Shown here one piece after another: positions 1-8,385 of a stretch of DNA of 28,003 nucleotides. The translations under genes were made by a program, and so were the position numbers. The notes below the pieces were generated by a model. That model searched no databases. It was not told the origin of the DNA and saw only the letters and a program-made list of their open reading frames with translations. Positions within the stretch are counted from its first letter, which is position 1. Each line of letters begins with the position of its first letter. This stretch comes from CAZKEG01 sp964601575 (GTDB lineage: Bacteria; Desulfobacterota; Thermodesulfobacteria; Thermodesulfobacteriales; Thermodesulfatatoraceae), in NCBI GenBank assembly GCA_964601575.1, contig CAZROA010000039.1, positions 1-28,003 of the forward strand. The letters are read 5' to 3'.

Positions 1-1153
1 CAATCTCAAAGATGGCCTGGGTCAAGGCCTCAAGCCCAAGCTCTTCCTTAGCGGAAATAAAGACTTTCTTTTCTTTAGGAAAAGATTCCCGCCATTGATT
101 TAGGGTCTCTTCGGAGGCAATGTCGATCTTATTCACCGCCACTACATGGGGCAGACCACGGATCTCATCATAAAGTCGAAAATCTTCGGCAGTTGGTTCT
201 TCTGCCCCATCAACGACAAAGATAACAATGTCGGCCTGGGTAATCTTCTCCTTGGCCCGACGGACACCGATTTCTTCTACTACATCGGTGGTCTCACGAA
301 GACCAGCGGTATCAATCAAGCGCACGGGAAGTCCCTTAAGGGTGGCTGTCTCTTCGATGATGTCTCTAGTGGTACCGGGAATTGGGGTAACAATGGCCCG
401 TTCTTCACGAAGGAGGGTGTTCAAGAGACTGGACTTGCCCACATTTGGTCGGCCAGCAATGACCACGGCTATCCCTTCACGATAGAGCCGACCTTCATTG
501 TAGGTCTTAAGCAACTGGTTAAGGGGAGCCTCAACGCCTTCTTCCAATTGCTTAGCCAATTCGTAATGAGAAAGGAGTTCCACATCTTCTTCTGGAAAAT
601 CCACCGCCACCTCGACCACCGCCAAGGCGGAGAGAAGGGTCTCCCGAATAGGACTTAGTTTCTCCGCCAGACCACCACGAAGTTGGTTCAAGGCCAGTCT
701 TAGACCCTCTTCTGACCGGGCATTGATCAGGTCCAAAATGGCCTCGGCCTGGGCCAGATCGATCCGGCCATTCAAAAAGGCCCGACGGGTAAACTCTCCT
801 GGTTCAGCCAGCCTGGCCCCCTCGCGTAAGACAAGCTCTAAGATCTTGGTCAGGACCAAATAACCACTGTGGCCATAAATCTCTAACACATCTTCTCGAG
901 TGTAAGTGTGCGGACGCCGCATAAGGGTAATGAGTACCTCATCGACCACTTCACCTGTCTCTGGATCTTGGATAAATCCATAATAGAGACGATGGCTTTG
1001 GATCTCTTTGAGCTCTCGGCGGGGCTTGAAAAGACGGCGAAATATCTGTTCACAAAGGGGGCCGCTTACCTTTACCACCCCGATGGCCCCAGGCCCAATC
1101 GGCGTAGCAATGGCGGCAATGGTGGCCTCAGCGTATTCTAAGGCCTTGATCAT
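1..1153 (-). CDS. mnmE: tRNA uridine-5-carboxymethylaminomethyl modification GTPase MnmE (partial, C-terminus outside window)
   Basis: MnmE works with MnmG to modify the wobble uridine of certain tRNAs. The 384 visible residues give the N-terminal TrmE/folate-binding domain (about 1-120, including the GEFTRRAFLNGR stretch at about 119-130), the helical domain, and an inserted Ras-like G domain. The G domain shows the P-loop GRPNVGKSS (about 234-242), TTRD (261-264), DTAG (281-284) and NKID (341-344). The family is about 450 residues, so roughly 70 C-terminal residues, including the conserved Cys motif, lie beyond base 1. The ATG at 1153 overlaps the jag stop as ATGA, which implies translational coupling. 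It is the last visible gene of the rpmH-rnpA-yidD-yidC-jag-mnmE run, a classic bacterial order. Confidence 0.95.
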   Translation of the reverse strand, partial: MIKALEYAEATIAAIATPIGPGAIGVVKVSGPLCEQIFRRLFKPRRELKEIQSHRLYYGFIQDPETGEVVDEVLITLMRRPHTYTREDVLEIYGHSGYLVLTKILELVLREGARLAEPGEFTRRAFLNGRIDLAQAEAILDLINARSEEGLRLALNQLRGGLAEKLSPIRETLLSALAVVEVAVDFPEEDVELLSHYELAKQLEEGVEAPLNQLLKTYNEGRLYREGIAVVIAGRPNVGKSSLLNTLLREERAIVTPIPGTTRDIIEETATLKGLPVRLIDTAGLRETTDVVEEIGVRRAKEKITQADIVIFVVDGAEEPTAEDFRLYDEIRGLPHVVAVNKIDIASEETLNQWRESFPKEKKVFISAKEELGLEALTQAIFEI

Positions 1154-1797
1154 TTCCGTCGGCCAGCCTCGGGATAGATGACCACCCGCCTGGTCTCACC
1201 CTTACCCCGGCTCCTGGTTTGGACTCCGGGGAAATGACGTAAAGTAAGGTGTACCAAACGCCTTTCATGAGAAGGCATGGGCTTTAACTCCACCGGACGA
1301 CGGGTCTTTTTGGCCCGTTCCGCCGCTCGCTTGGCCATTTCTCGGATCTTTCTCTCTTGTTCCGCACGAAAACCCTCGATGTCAATCAGGATCTTCGGGC
1401 CCACCCCTAATTGACGCGCCACAATCTTGTTGACCAAATATTCCAAGGCATTTAAGGGGGCCCCTCGACGCAAGAGCAGAAATTTTTTGTCTTCACCAGT
1501 TACTTCCAATTGAATGGTCTCGTCCTTGATTTGACAGTCATAGGTCAAGGCCAACCCTGCAGCCTCGAGGATCTCTCCCAAGACCCTTTGGGCCACGTTG
1601 GCCCGTTGTTCCAAGAGTTTTTCCGGTTTGAGTCGGGCCTTGATCCGGGCCTTTTTGGCCCCGATGCCAAAGAGCCCGGTGGAGCCGTGAGTGATGATTT
1701 CTATCTCGAGGTCTTCTGGAGCTACCTGAAAATATTTACTCGCTTCTTCGATGGCCTGTTCTACGGTTTTACCCTCAAATTCCTCCGCTTTCATCAT
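1150..1797 (-). CDS. jag: Jag/SpoIIIJ-associated RNA-binding protein (Jag-N, KH, R3H)
   Basis: This is a cytoplasmic RNA-binding protein (KhpB/EloR family) normally encoded after yidC. The frame is open from 1833, but the ATG at 1797 is preferred. It overlaps the yidC stop as ATGA, has a GGAG sequence just upstream, and puts the Jag-N domain at the very N-terminus (EEFEGKTVEQAIEEA at about 4-18, then the GLFGIG motif near residue 40). That gives 215 residues. A KH-like middle region is followed by a C-terminal R3H domain seen in ERRLVHLTLRHFPGV and SRGKGETRRVVIYP. Family members bind RNA and affect cell-envelope synthesis and division in Gram-positives. The role in Gram-negatives is poorly defined, so only the family assignment is firm. 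Confidence 0.9.
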   Translation of the reverse strand: MMKAEEFEGKTVEQAIEEASKYFQVAPEDLEIEIITHGSTGLFGIGAKKARIKARLKPEKLLEQRANVAQRVLGEILEAAGLALTYDCQIKDETIQLEVTGEDKKFLLLRRGAPLNALEYLVNKIVARQLGVGPKILIDIEGFRAEQERKIREMAKRAAERAKKTRRPVELKPMPSHERRLVHLTLRHFPGVQTRSRGKGETRRVVIYPEAGRRK

Positions 1798-3449
1798 CTT
1801 CTGCTCCGTGTCACCATTTTGCTGGTCATACATTGCTGGATGATAGAAAGGATATTATTCGTCAACCAATACAAGACAAGTCCCGAGGGGAAATTGATAA
1901 ACAAAATGGTAAAAATAATCGGCATAAGAAGCATCATCCGCGCTTGAGTAGGATCAAGAGAGGTGGGACTGAGTTTTTGTTGGACATACATAGAAATCCC
2001 CATAAGTATAGTAAGTACAGGGAGCCCACCAAGATAGGGAATATGAAACCCAACGTAGAGTCGATCCGGTGCAGAAAGATCGTTGATCCATCCCCAGAAG
2101 GGAGCGTGACGCAGTTCGATAGCCACGAGGAGCACCTTATACAAGGCAAAAAATACCGGGATCTGAATAGCCATGGGCAAACAACCCATAAAGGGGTTCA
2201 CCTTATAAGTACGATAAAGTTGCATTAGTTCTTTATTAAGTCTTTCTTTATCGTCTTTGTATTTTTCTCTTAGCTTCTGAATAAGAGGTTGAATCTCTTG
2301 CATCTTTTTCATGCTTTTATAACTGAGATGATTGAGCGGCCAGAAGAGAATACGAATAATAAAAGTAAGGATAATGATAGCTATACCGTAGTTATGTGTG
2401 TAACGATAGAAGAACTGCATCAAATGAAGAAGAGGCTTGGCCAAGGGGTCAAAGAAACCGAAATGGACTGCACTTTTTAAGTTGTATCCCGCCCTTTTGA
2501 GTATGGAGAGACTCTTGGGACCGAAATAAAGTTTTAAGTCTAGCTCTTTAGTCCCCTTTGGAGGGAGGGTAAACTCCGGACTCCAGAGGATTATCTCATG
2601 GGTCTTTTCATCTAGTCTACGGAAAGTAGCCCGCCAGTTCTCACCAGGAGGAGGGACCATGGCCAGGAGAAAATAGGGATCATCAAATCCGGTCCAATCC
2701 AGTTCACCGGCATATTCAGAAAAACTACCCGTTTTTTTAAGCTTCACTTCCTCTAAAATCCCTTCGTGACTATAAGCCGGCCCATGAAACACATATCGAT
2801 AGGTCTTGCTCACCGGACTGGCCACCAAACGAAAGAGAAGGCGCTCGGTCTGAGATTCTTCCGAGGGATTTTTGACCTTGACTTTTAAATCAAAGAGATA
2901 GCTCCGGTCTTGAAAAGAAAACTCTTTCTCAAGGAGGAGGGGCTTTTGAAAGATGGGTTCAAAGAGAATGCTTCCCTTTGCCCCGTTGGTCAAACGCAAA
3001 CTCTCAAGGCTGGCCTTGTAGGGAGCAACGGCCAAACTCGGATCCTTTACTGGATAAATCTCTACGGGTAAACCAAGCTTGGGGGCGGAAATTAACTGAA
3101 CAAGAGGGGAGTTAGGGTCTACACTTACTCGATATTTTTTGAGGGTAAAGCTCTTAAACCTCCCCCCTGCCTCGGTCAACACAGCATGATAAAGAGAGGT
3201 GTCTATATTAACGTCTTTTACTTGGTAAGAATAAGTTTTTTTAGGCGGAGGAAAAGTAGACCTTTCCGAGCCTTCTTCTGGAGATAGAGGCTTTACCTCC
3301 TTTGGCTTTGTTGTTTGAGAACCATTTTTAGAAACTATTTGTGGCTGGTTAGTAGCAAGCTTTTTTTGCTGACTACTCATAATAAAGTGAAAGACAAAAA
3401 TGACCAAAGTCGATAGAACAACCGCTAAGATCACGCGATAGTTGTCCAT
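1794..3449 (-). CDS. yidC: Membrane protein insertase YidC
   Basis: This insertase and foldase works alone or with SecYEG to place proteins in the inner membrane. The protein has the Gram-negative layout: an N-terminal TM (RVILAVVLSTLVIFVFHF), a large periplasmic beta-domain (about 40-350), then the conserved five-TM core starting near YGIAIIILTFIIRILFWPL, which carries the functional TM arginine. The cytoplasmic coiled loop follows (SMKKMQEIQPLIQKLREKY). The ATG at 3449 is chosen over one at 3467 because AAGGAG sits about 6 bases upstream and MDNYRVIL matches the usual YidC N-terminus. That gives 551 residues, a normal length. The start lies just past the yidD stop and the end overlaps jag. 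Confidence 0.96.
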   Translation of the reverse strand: MDNYRVILAVVLSTLVIFVFHFIMSSQQKKLATNQPQIVSKNGSQTTKPKEVKPLSPEEGSERSTFPPPKKTYSYQVKDVNIDTSLYHAVLTEAGGRFKSFTLKKYRVSVDPNSPLVQLISAPKLGLPVEIYPVKDPSLAVAPYKASLESLRLTNGAKGSILFEPIFQKPLLLEKEFSFQDRSYLFDLKVKVKNPSEESQTERLLFRLVASPVSKTYRYVFHGPAYSHEGILEEVKLKKTGSFSEYAGELDWTGFDDPYFLLAMVPPPGENWRATFRRLDEKTHEIILWSPEFTLPPKGTKELDLKLYFGPKSLSILKRAGYNLKSAVHFGFFDPLAKPLLHLMQFFYRYTHNYGIAIIILTFIIRILFWPLNHLSYKSMKKMQEIQPLIQKLREKYKDDKERLNKELMQLYRTYKVNPFMGCLPMAIQIPVFFALYKVLLVAIELRHAPFWGWINDLSAPDRLYVGFHIPYLGGLPVLTILMGISMYVQQKLSPTSLDPTQARMMLLMPIIFTILFINFPSGLVLYWLTNNILSIIQQCMTSKMVTRSRR

Positions 3450-3451
3450 AA

Positions 3452-3679
3452 CTAACTCCTTGAACATTTCTTTGGTACCGGATCATAGCCACCGGGACAA
3501 AAGGGATGACAGCGCAATAATCGCCTGAAGGCTAAATAACTACCGTGAAGAAGACCAAATCTTTGAATAGCTTCTTCGGCATACTGACTACAAGAAGGAT
3601 AAAACCGACAACAAGAAGGAAAGAGTGGAGAAACCAAATAACGATAAACTCTGATAAGAAAGATGACCAATTTTTTCAT
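3452..3679 (-). CDS. yidD: Membrane protein insertion efficiency factor YidD
   Basis: This small (75 aa) amphipathic inner-membrane-associated protein helps YidC-dependent insertion. The family signature is clear: an N-terminal IFLIRVYRYLVSPLF segment, then the cysteine-rich CCRFYPSCSQYAEEAI, then a C-terminal CHPFCPGGYDPVP. It lies between rnpA and yidC, the usual location, with its stop two bases before the preferred yidC ATG. The ATG at 3679 lacks a good Shine-Dalgarno sequence and follows a 98-base A/T-rich gap, so expression may be modest or driven by an internal promoter. Confidence 0.95.
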   Translation of the reverse strand: MKKLVIFLIRVYRYLVSPLFPSCCRFYPSCSQYAEEAIQRFGLLHGSYLAFRRLLRCHPFCPGGYDPVPKKCSRS

Positions 3680-3729
3680 TTATCTAAAATAAAGGCTGTT
3701 TTCTCTTAATTTCAAATTTTCAAAAAACT

Positions 3730-3759
3730 AAAATAGAATTTATCTCATGTTTTGCTCAA
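3730..3759 (-). promoter_or_regulatory. Possible internal sigma70-type promoter for yidD-yidC-jag-mnmE
   Basis: On the minus strand a TTGAGC box (3754-3759) and TATTTT (3730-3735) are separated by 18 bases inside the A/T-rich rnpA-yidD gap. Because the gap is A/T-rich, chance matches are likely. Confidence 0.3.
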
Positions 3760-3777
3760 TTTTACAAGAAAAACCCT

Positions 3778-4137
3778 TCAAGAAAGACCTCGCAAGGCCT
3801 CTTTTAAATCCCTCAATATCTCGTCCTGTGAACGATGAAGGATCGCCGCTTTGGGAATAAAGATCACATCATGGCCTTGGGGGAATAATTCTTTATGTCG
3901 CCTAAATATCTCTCGAAGGACGCGTTTAATTCGGTTGCGTTTGACAGCCTTACCCACCTTACGCGAAACACTCAGACCAACCCTTCTCAGGCCGAGTTCA
4001 TTGGGAGCGAGCACCACGGTGAGATAGGGTAACCGCACCCTCTTCCCCGCACGATAGGCCCGTTCAAAATCCCGCCGATATCGAAGGCGTTCCTCTGGCG
4101 AAAGCCCTTCCTTTTTGGTTAAACGGTAAGCCGCCAA
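3778..4137 (-). CDS. rnpA: Ribonuclease P protein component
   Basis: This is the protein subunit of RNase P, which matures the 5' ends of tRNAs with the RNA subunit. The 119 residues contain the family core: RRDFERAYRAGKR near the N-terminus, VGLSVSRKVGKAVKRNRIKR with the RNR motif in the middle, and the C-terminal HDVIFIPKAA region. The best available start is a TTG at 4137, inside the last 19 bases of rpmH, with AAAGGG just upstream. No in-frame ATG exists before the conserved core. The rpmH-rnpA overlap is known in some thermophiles and suggests coupled translation. Confidence 0.93.
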   Translation of the reverse strand: MAAYRLTKKEGLSPEERLRYRRDFERAYRAGKRVRLPYLTVVLAPNELGLRRVGLSVSRKVGKAVKRNRIKRVLREIFRRHKELFPQGHDVIFIPKAAILHRSQDEILRDLKEALRGLS

Positions 4138-4253
4138 CGCCCTTTACGCCGTCTGTTGGCCAAGATCCGCCGACCAGAACGGGTCTGCATCCGGGCCCTA
4201 AACCCATGTACCCTCTTGCGTTTGATGCGGCTCGGTTGATATGTACGCTTCAT
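4119..4253 (-). CDS. rpmH: Large ribosomal subunit protein bL34
   Basis: This is a 44-residue, very basic ribosomal protein of the 50S subunit. The translation starts MKRTYQPSRIKRKRVHGF and contains RMQTRSGRRILANRRRKGR, the invariant bL34 pattern. The start ATG at 4253 follows GAGGAG with good spacing. The gene is first in its operon, and a sigma70-like promoter lies about 45 bases upstream. Its 3' end overlaps rnpA by 19 bases. Confidence 0.97.
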   Translation of the reverse strand: MKRTYQPSRIKRKRVHGFRARMQTRSGRRILANRRRKGRWRLTV

Positions 4254-4303
4254 GGGTTCTCCTCACCTACCCTTTTGCTCAAGATTATTCAAAGTGGCTT
4301 GGT

Positions 4304-4333
4304 CTAATAAACACAGGGGACCAAAGGTGTCAA
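4304..4333 (-). promoter_or_regulatory. Predicted sigma70-type promoter of the rpmH operon
   Basis: The minus strand reads TTGACA (4328-4333), 18 bases, then TATTAG (4304-4309). The -35 is a perfect consensus. A start near 4297 would leave a leader of about 45 bases before rpmH. It faces away from a second TTGACA (4353-4358) on the plus strand. Confidence 0.55.
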
Positions 4334-4352
4334 TGTCTTGGGCTTTATAAAC

Positions 4353-4381
4353 TTGACACAAGCCCTTTCTGTTACTACTTA
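4353..4381 (+). promoter_or_regulatory. Possible sigma70-type promoter of the yceD-rpmF-plsX-fabH operon
   Basis: The plus strand reads a perfect -35 TTGACA (4353-4358), 17 bases, then TACTTA (4376-4381), a weak -10. It is the only good -35 in the divergent gap and lies about 80 bases before yceD. Confidence 0.35.
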
Positions 4382-4460
4382 AACCGGCTGCTAGCTTGGA
4401 GACGAAAAGTACAGTAAACTAGGGGCACCAAAAAGACAAAAATTTTTAGACCTCAGCTCT

Positions 4461-5006
4461 ATGAAAACAGACACTAAGGTATCCCTTAAAATCAAATTTG
4501 AAGATATCCCGCCTGAGGGGTTAGAGCTCGAATTTGAAGACCCTAAGGGCCAGTTGATCAAAGACTGTTTCCCCATTAAGGCCCCTATCAAAGCGCGGGT
4601 CTTCATCCGACGCTGGGGGATAAACGTCAAGGTCAACGGCCAAGTAGAAACCGTCTTGCTCCTTTCCTGCGATCGGTGCTTGGAAGAATTTCCCTTTGAA
4701 ATTCGGGAAAAAATAGACGTAGAACTGCAACCCATAGCCAGTCTCAAGGTCAGTCATGAAGAGGTTCGCCTGACCAAAGAAGAGCTGGACGTGATCTTCT
4801 TCGACGGTGAGACCATCGAGGTGGACGAAGTGATAAGGGAACAGATCCTCCTGGCGGTCCCCATGCGCAAATTATGCCGAGCAGAATGCCGAGGTCTGTG
4901 CCCAATATGTGGGCAAAACCTCAATCTCAAAGAATGTGGTTGTAAACCAAAGATCAAAGATTCTCCCTTTGCAATTCTCAAGAAACTGGTAATTTCCTCT
5001 GGTTAA
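4461..5006 (+). CDS. yceD: YceD/DUF177 family protein with two CxxC pairs
   Basis: This 181-residue protein belongs to the DUF177 (YceD) family, almost always encoded before rpmF and implicated in large-subunit rRNA maturation. The N-terminus contains the family-like IPPEGLELEFE. CDRC lies near residue 75 (LLSCDRCLEEF) and a second cluster near 137-156 (CRAECRGLCPICGQNLNLKECGC) could bind zinc. The start codon has no strong Shine-Dalgarno sequence, but the reading frame and N-terminal motif fit the ATG at 4461. The 75-base gap to rpmF contains no obvious terminator, so the four genes probably form one transcript. Confidence 0.88.
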   Translation: MKTDTKVSLKIKFEDIPPEGLELEFEDPKGQLIKDCFPIKAPIKARVFIRRWGINVKVNGQVETVLLLSCDRCLEEFPFEIREKIDVELQPIASLKVSHEEVRLTKEELDVIFFDGETIEVDEVIREQILLAVPMRKLCRAECRGLCPICGQNLNLKECGCKPKIKDSPFAILKKLVISSG

Positions 5007-5081
5007 AAGCCTTAGTCTGTAAGGCCAAAAACTTTTGACTAAGACAGGATATCATTTTGAAAACATCGAGGGAGGTTTATT

Positions 5082-5270
5082 ATGGCTGTTCCTAAGAGAA
5101 AGGGTTCCCGTTCACGACGGGGGATGCGTCGTGCTCACAAACACCTGGTGGCTCCGGCTATCTCGGTGTGTCCAAAGTGCAAGTCTCCAAAGCTTCCCCA
5201 TCGGGTTTGTCCTAGTTGCGGGACCTACCGAGGTAAAGTCTTTATCGCCACGGAGGAAGAGGAGATCTAG
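5082..5270 (+). CDS. rpmF: Large ribosomal subunit protein bL32
   Basis: This 62-residue 50S ribosomal protein starts MAVPKRKGSRSRRGMRRAH, the standard bL32 N-terminus. It is the zinc-binding form, with CPKC and CPSC pairs. GGGAGG precedes the ATG. Its TAG stop shares one base with the GTG start of plsX, so ribosomal-protein and phospholipid-precursor synthesis are coupled, as in many bacteria. Confidence 0.97.
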   Translation: MAVPKRKGSRSRRGMRRAHKHLVAPAISVCPKCKSPKLPHRVCPSCGTYRGKVFIATEEEEI

Positions 5271-6286
5271 TGTACAGGGTGGCCGTTGACGCCATGGGGG
5301 GTGATTTTGCTCCCCAGGCGGTGGTCAAGGGAGCATTAAGGGCGTTAAAGAATTTTCCTAAATTGGCCATCTATTTGGTCGGTCGGGAAGAAGAGATCCG
5401 GGCGTATTTACCCCGGCGTAAACCCAAACGCCTTGAAATTGTCCCGGCCTCACAAGTGGTGGCCATGGACGATTCTCCCATTGACGCCCTACGTTCTAAG
5501 CCGGATTCTTCCATCCGCCGTGCCTTTGAACTGGCCAAGTCAGGTGAGGCCCAAGCGGTGGTAAGTGCCGGAAATTCCGGGGCCGTGTTGGCTACGGCCC
5601 TTTTCCTTTTGGGCAGGCTCTCGGGAGTTTCGCGTCCGGCCATCGCTACGGTGTTACCTACGATAAAAAAGAACGCGGTCCTTATCGATTCCGGAGCCAA
5701 TGTGGATTGTAAACCCCAACATCTGGTTCAATTTGCCACCATGGGCGCGGTCTTCTGTGAACAGATCCTTGGTCTTCCTTCTCCCCGGGTGGGGCTTCTT
5801 TCCATAGGAGAAGAAGGTGGGAAAGGCAACACCTTAGTCAAACGGACCCACAAACTCCTATCCGAGAGTAGCCTCAATTATGTAGGTAATATCGAAGGCA
5901 GAGATATCTACAAGGGCGAAGTAGACGTCATTGTCTGCGATGGCTTTGTAGGTAACATTTGCCTTAAGCTTTCCGAGGGATTAGCCGAAGCCTTAATGGC
6001 CATGATGGCCCAGGAGGTTTATCAAAAGAGATTGGCCCAAATGGGTTTTTTGCTGGCCCGAGGGGCCTTAAAACGCTTTAAGAAAAGGATCGATTGGCGT
6101 GAAAGAGGGGGAGCGCCTCTCTTGGGTATAGATGGGGTGGTCATTATCAGTCACGGTCGTTCAGATGAAACAGCCATTCAAAACGCCATCGGTACCGCCG
6201 GGGAATTCATCGAACAACAATTGGTCGAAAAACTTCGCCAAGCCCTGGCTAACGAAAATCTAAAAGCACGCTCTGTGACGAGTTAA
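5270..6286 (+). CDS. plsX: Phosphate acyltransferase PlsX
   Basis: PlsX converts acyl-ACP and phosphate to acyl-phosphate, the donor used by PlsY to start phospholipid synthesis. The 338 residues begin with VAVDAMGGDFAP, the family N-terminus, followed by the conserved AVVSAGNSGAVL loop and later VDVIVCDGFVGNICLK. The start is a GTG at 5270 overlapping the rpmF stop (TAGTG), with the GGAGGAAGAGGAG run inside the end of rpmF as ribosome binding site. fabH follows two bases after the stop. Length and order match the standard rpmF-plsX-fabH cluster. Confidence 0.97.
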   Translation: MYRVAVDAMGGDFAPQAVVKGALRALKNFPKLAIYLVGREEEIRAYLPRRKPKRLEIVPASQVVAMDDSPIDALRSKPDSSIRRAFELAKSGEAQAVVSAGNSGAVLATALFLLGRLSGVSRPAIATVLPTIKKNAVLIDSGANVDCKPQHLVQFATMGAVFCEQILGLPSPRVGLLSIGEEGGKGNTLVKRTHKLLSESSLNYVGNIEGRDIYKGEVDVIVCDGFVGNICLKLSEGLAEALMAMMAQEVYQKRLAQMGFLLARGALKRFKKRIDWRERGGAPLLGIDGVVIISHGRSDETAIQNAIGTAGEFIEQQLVEKLRQALANENLKARSVTS

Positions 6287-6288
6287 AG

Positions 6289-7278
6289 ATGAAAAAGACC
6301 GGCGCCTTGATCATTGGTACTGGTTCGGCCCTACCTTCCCGGATATTGACTAATTATGATCTCGAAAAGATGGTCGAGACCTCAGACGAATGGATCACCC
6401 AGCGCACCGGTATCAAAGAACGCCGCATCGTGAGTGCCGGGGAGAGTAACAGTCGTCTGGCCATAGAGGCCTCAAAAAAGGCGCTTGAGGCCGCTAAGAT
6501 AGATCCACAAGAACTCGATCTCATCATCGTCGGCACCCTCACTCCAGACTACCTTATGCCTTCGGTGGCGGTCTTGGTCCAAAAGGAATTGGGGGCCAAA
6601 CGGGCCGGGGCCTTTGATCTTTCGGCCACTTGTTCTGGCTTTATTTACGGGTTAACCATTGCCGATCGATTTATCCGAACTAACCCGGATAGTAAGATCT
6701 TGGTCATTGGCAGCGAGGTACTTTCCACCAAGGTCAATTGGGAAGATCGGACCACCTGTGTACTCTTTGGTGACGGTGCCGGAGCGGTAGTGGTCACTGG
6801 TTCAAAGGATGAAGAAAGGGGGTTCCTCTCTGGCCATCTCCATGCCGACGGAAGTCTTTGGCATCTCTTGACCCTAAAAGGCTGTGGTTCGCTCTACCCC
6901 CCTTGCGGTAACGACCTTCCTTTAGAGGAATACTATATCAAGATGCAAGGACGTGAAGTCTTTAAAAACGCCGTACGTGCCATGGAGTCTGTAGCTCTTG
7001 AGGCCTTAAAAGCTAACGGCCTGGAGGCTGAAAAAATAGACTTACTCATTCCTCATCAGGCCAATATACGTATCATTGAGTACCTGCGGGAACGCCTAGG
7101 GCTCCCTAAAGAAAAGGTCTTTGTCAATCTACAAAAATATGGAAACACCTCTGCCGCCAGTATCCCCATTGCCCTGGATGAAGCCGCCCGTGAAGGTCGC
7201 CTAAAACCTGGTGATTTGATCTTGTTGGTGGCCTTTGGTGGGGGGTTTACCTGGGCCTCAGCCCTTCTTCGTTGGTAA
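6289..7278 (+). CDS. fabH: 3-oxoacyl-[acyl-carrier-protein] synthase III (FabH)
   Basis: FabH condenses acetyl-CoA (or another short acyl-CoA) with malonyl-ACP to start fatty-acid synthesis. The 329-residue protein carries the catalytic triad Cys115 (SATCSGF), His256 (PHQAN) and Asn286 (YGNTSAA). It also shows the N-terminal TSDEWITQRTGIKERR motif and the GGGFTWAS C-terminal loop. It is translationally linked to plsX and ends about 40 bases before a strong hairpin. No further fab gene follows, so the rest of the pathway is encoded elsewhere. Confidence 0.97.
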   Translation: MKKTGALIIGTGSALPSRILTNYDLEKMVETSDEWITQRTGIKERRIVSAGESNSRLAIEASKKALEAAKIDPQELDLIIVGTLTPDYLMPSVAVLVQKELGAKRAGAFDLSATCSGFIYGLTIADRFIRTNPDSKILVIGSEVLSTKVNWEDRTTCVLFGDGAGAVVVTGSKDEERGFLSGHLHADGSLWHLLTLKGCGSLYPPCGNDLPLEEYYIKMQGREVFKNAVRAMESVALEALKANGLEAEKIDLLIPHQANIRIIEYLRERLGLPKEKVFVNLQKYGNTSAASIPIALDEAAREGRLKPGDLILLVAFGGGFTWASALLRW

Positions 7279-7317
7279 TCTCTTTATTGGTTATAGAAAA
7301 CCAAGCTAAATTCTAAA

Positions 7318-7349
7318 AACAAGAGGAGGGCTTTCGCCCCCCTCTTGTT
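7318..7349. terminator. Bidirectional intrinsic terminator between fabH and the cytochrome operon
   Basis: A 14-bp stem (7318-7331 with 7336-7349, one mismatch) closes a TTTC loop. On the minus strand the hairpin is followed by TTTTTAG, a good U-tract for the cytochrome operon. On the plus strand the tail is weak, but the stem is G/C-rich. It lies exactly between two convergent gene ends. Confidence 0.8.
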
Positions 7350-7355
7350 ATAGGA

Positions 7356-8366
7356 CTACTTGCTCAAGACTGGAAGATTGTGTGGATCAATATGACAGTC
7401 TAAACAGTTCGGGAACTTCTTGTGCAAGGCCGCACCGTGCGGTTCACCGTGACAATCCTGACACTTCGGAATGTATCCGTGCTTGGTGTGGCAGGTGGCA
7501 CAATAGAGATCAGAATGTTTGGTGTGGTTTGTCTTAAGATCTTCATAGATTTGAGTATGACAGGAACCACACACATTATTCGGAGTCTCTTCGGGGTACT
7601 GCTTGATCACCGTCGGACTATGTGGTGAATGACAAACCAAACAATCTTTGTAAGTTTGCCCTTCTACATGCGGCTCATGACAGTCTAAACAACTGGGAAT
7701 ATAACCATGCTTATCTGCGTGACAGCCCTGACAACCTACGTCATCATGTTTGCTTGGATGAGCCGCCATTTCTTTGGCTTCCGGTTTATGACAAATAGCA
7801 CACATAACCACTTCTTTCTTGCCGACCTTTTTGGTCTTAGTAAGTTCACTAAACGGGATGGTAAGCGGTGAATGAGGATCTACATGGCAAACCAAACAAT
7901 TGGGAAAATCCTTGCCATGATAAAGTTTATGACAACGTTGACACTTAGGCATAATTTGCTTCCAATTTTTCTTTTCTGGATTGTAAACATGGAATTGCTG
8001 GTGACAATTAGTACAATCAAAACGATGTTTACTCTTGCTCTTTTTTAGATCCATAAAGATACTGTAGTGACAACGAGCACAATCTGCTGGCGCCAGAGGT
8101 TTTACTTCTTGTTCATAAAGTTCAGCACCTGGAGGAGCCTTTTCGGTCTTTTCCTCTTTGGTAGCTTCTTCTTTCTTCGCTTCTTTCTTTTCAGCCTTTG
8201 CTAAGGTTATCGTTTGAGCTGGAGGAGCTTTCTCTACTTTCTGTGCCGGAGGAGCAGTCTCTTTAGCTACGGGCACCTTTTCCATCTGCCTGGCACAAGC
8301 CACAAAAATGGTCAACAGAAATACCCCCATCACTATAAAGATGGCCGCCGTAATCTTTTTTCTCAT
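7356..8366 (-). CDS. Twelve-heme c-type cytochrome, probably membrane-anchored, with charged linker
   Basis: This is an exported multiheme electron carrier of unknown partner. The preferred ATG at 8366 is preceded by AAAGGGGTGG at normal spacing; a GTG at 8375 has no spacing to that site. A hydrophobic N-terminus ends in IFVAC, a marginal lipobox, so it may be a lipoprotein or stay membrane-anchored. A 60-residue Lys/Glu/Ala/Pro-rich linker follows. Twelve CxxCH motifs then occur as three repeats of four, beginning near ADCARCH, VMCAICH and NVCGSCH. Units 2 and 3 share the pattern CxxCH-H-CxxCH-HGYIPxC-CH-PH-CxxCH-PH. It is colinear with the cytochrome directly upstream, so the pair arose by duplication. 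There is no neighbouring oxidoreductase to name a pathway. Confidence 0.88.
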   Translation of the reverse strand: MRKKITAAIFIVMGVFLLTIFVACARQMEKVPVAKETAPPAQKVEKAPPAQTITLAKAEKKEAKKEEATKEEKTEKAPPGAELYEQEVKPLAPADCARCHYSIFMDLKKSKSKHRFDCTNCHQQFHVYNPEKKNWKQIMPKCQRCHKLYHGKDFPNCLVCHVDPHSPLTIPFSELTKTKKVGKKEVVMCAICHKPEAKEMAAHPSKHDDVGCQGCHADKHGYIPSCLDCHEPHVEGQTYKDCLVCHSPHSPTVIKQYPEETPNNVCGSCHTQIYEDLKTNHTKHSDLYCATCHTKHGYIPKCQDCHGEPHGAALHKKFPNCLDCHIDPHNLPVLSK

Positions 8367-8385
8367 AAAATCCACCCCTTTCTTT

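Noticed and set aside
4254..4460. Replication origin next to rpmH
   Set aside because: rpmH is often near oriC, but I see no DnaA boxes, no dnaA gene and no AT-rich unwinding element in the gap.
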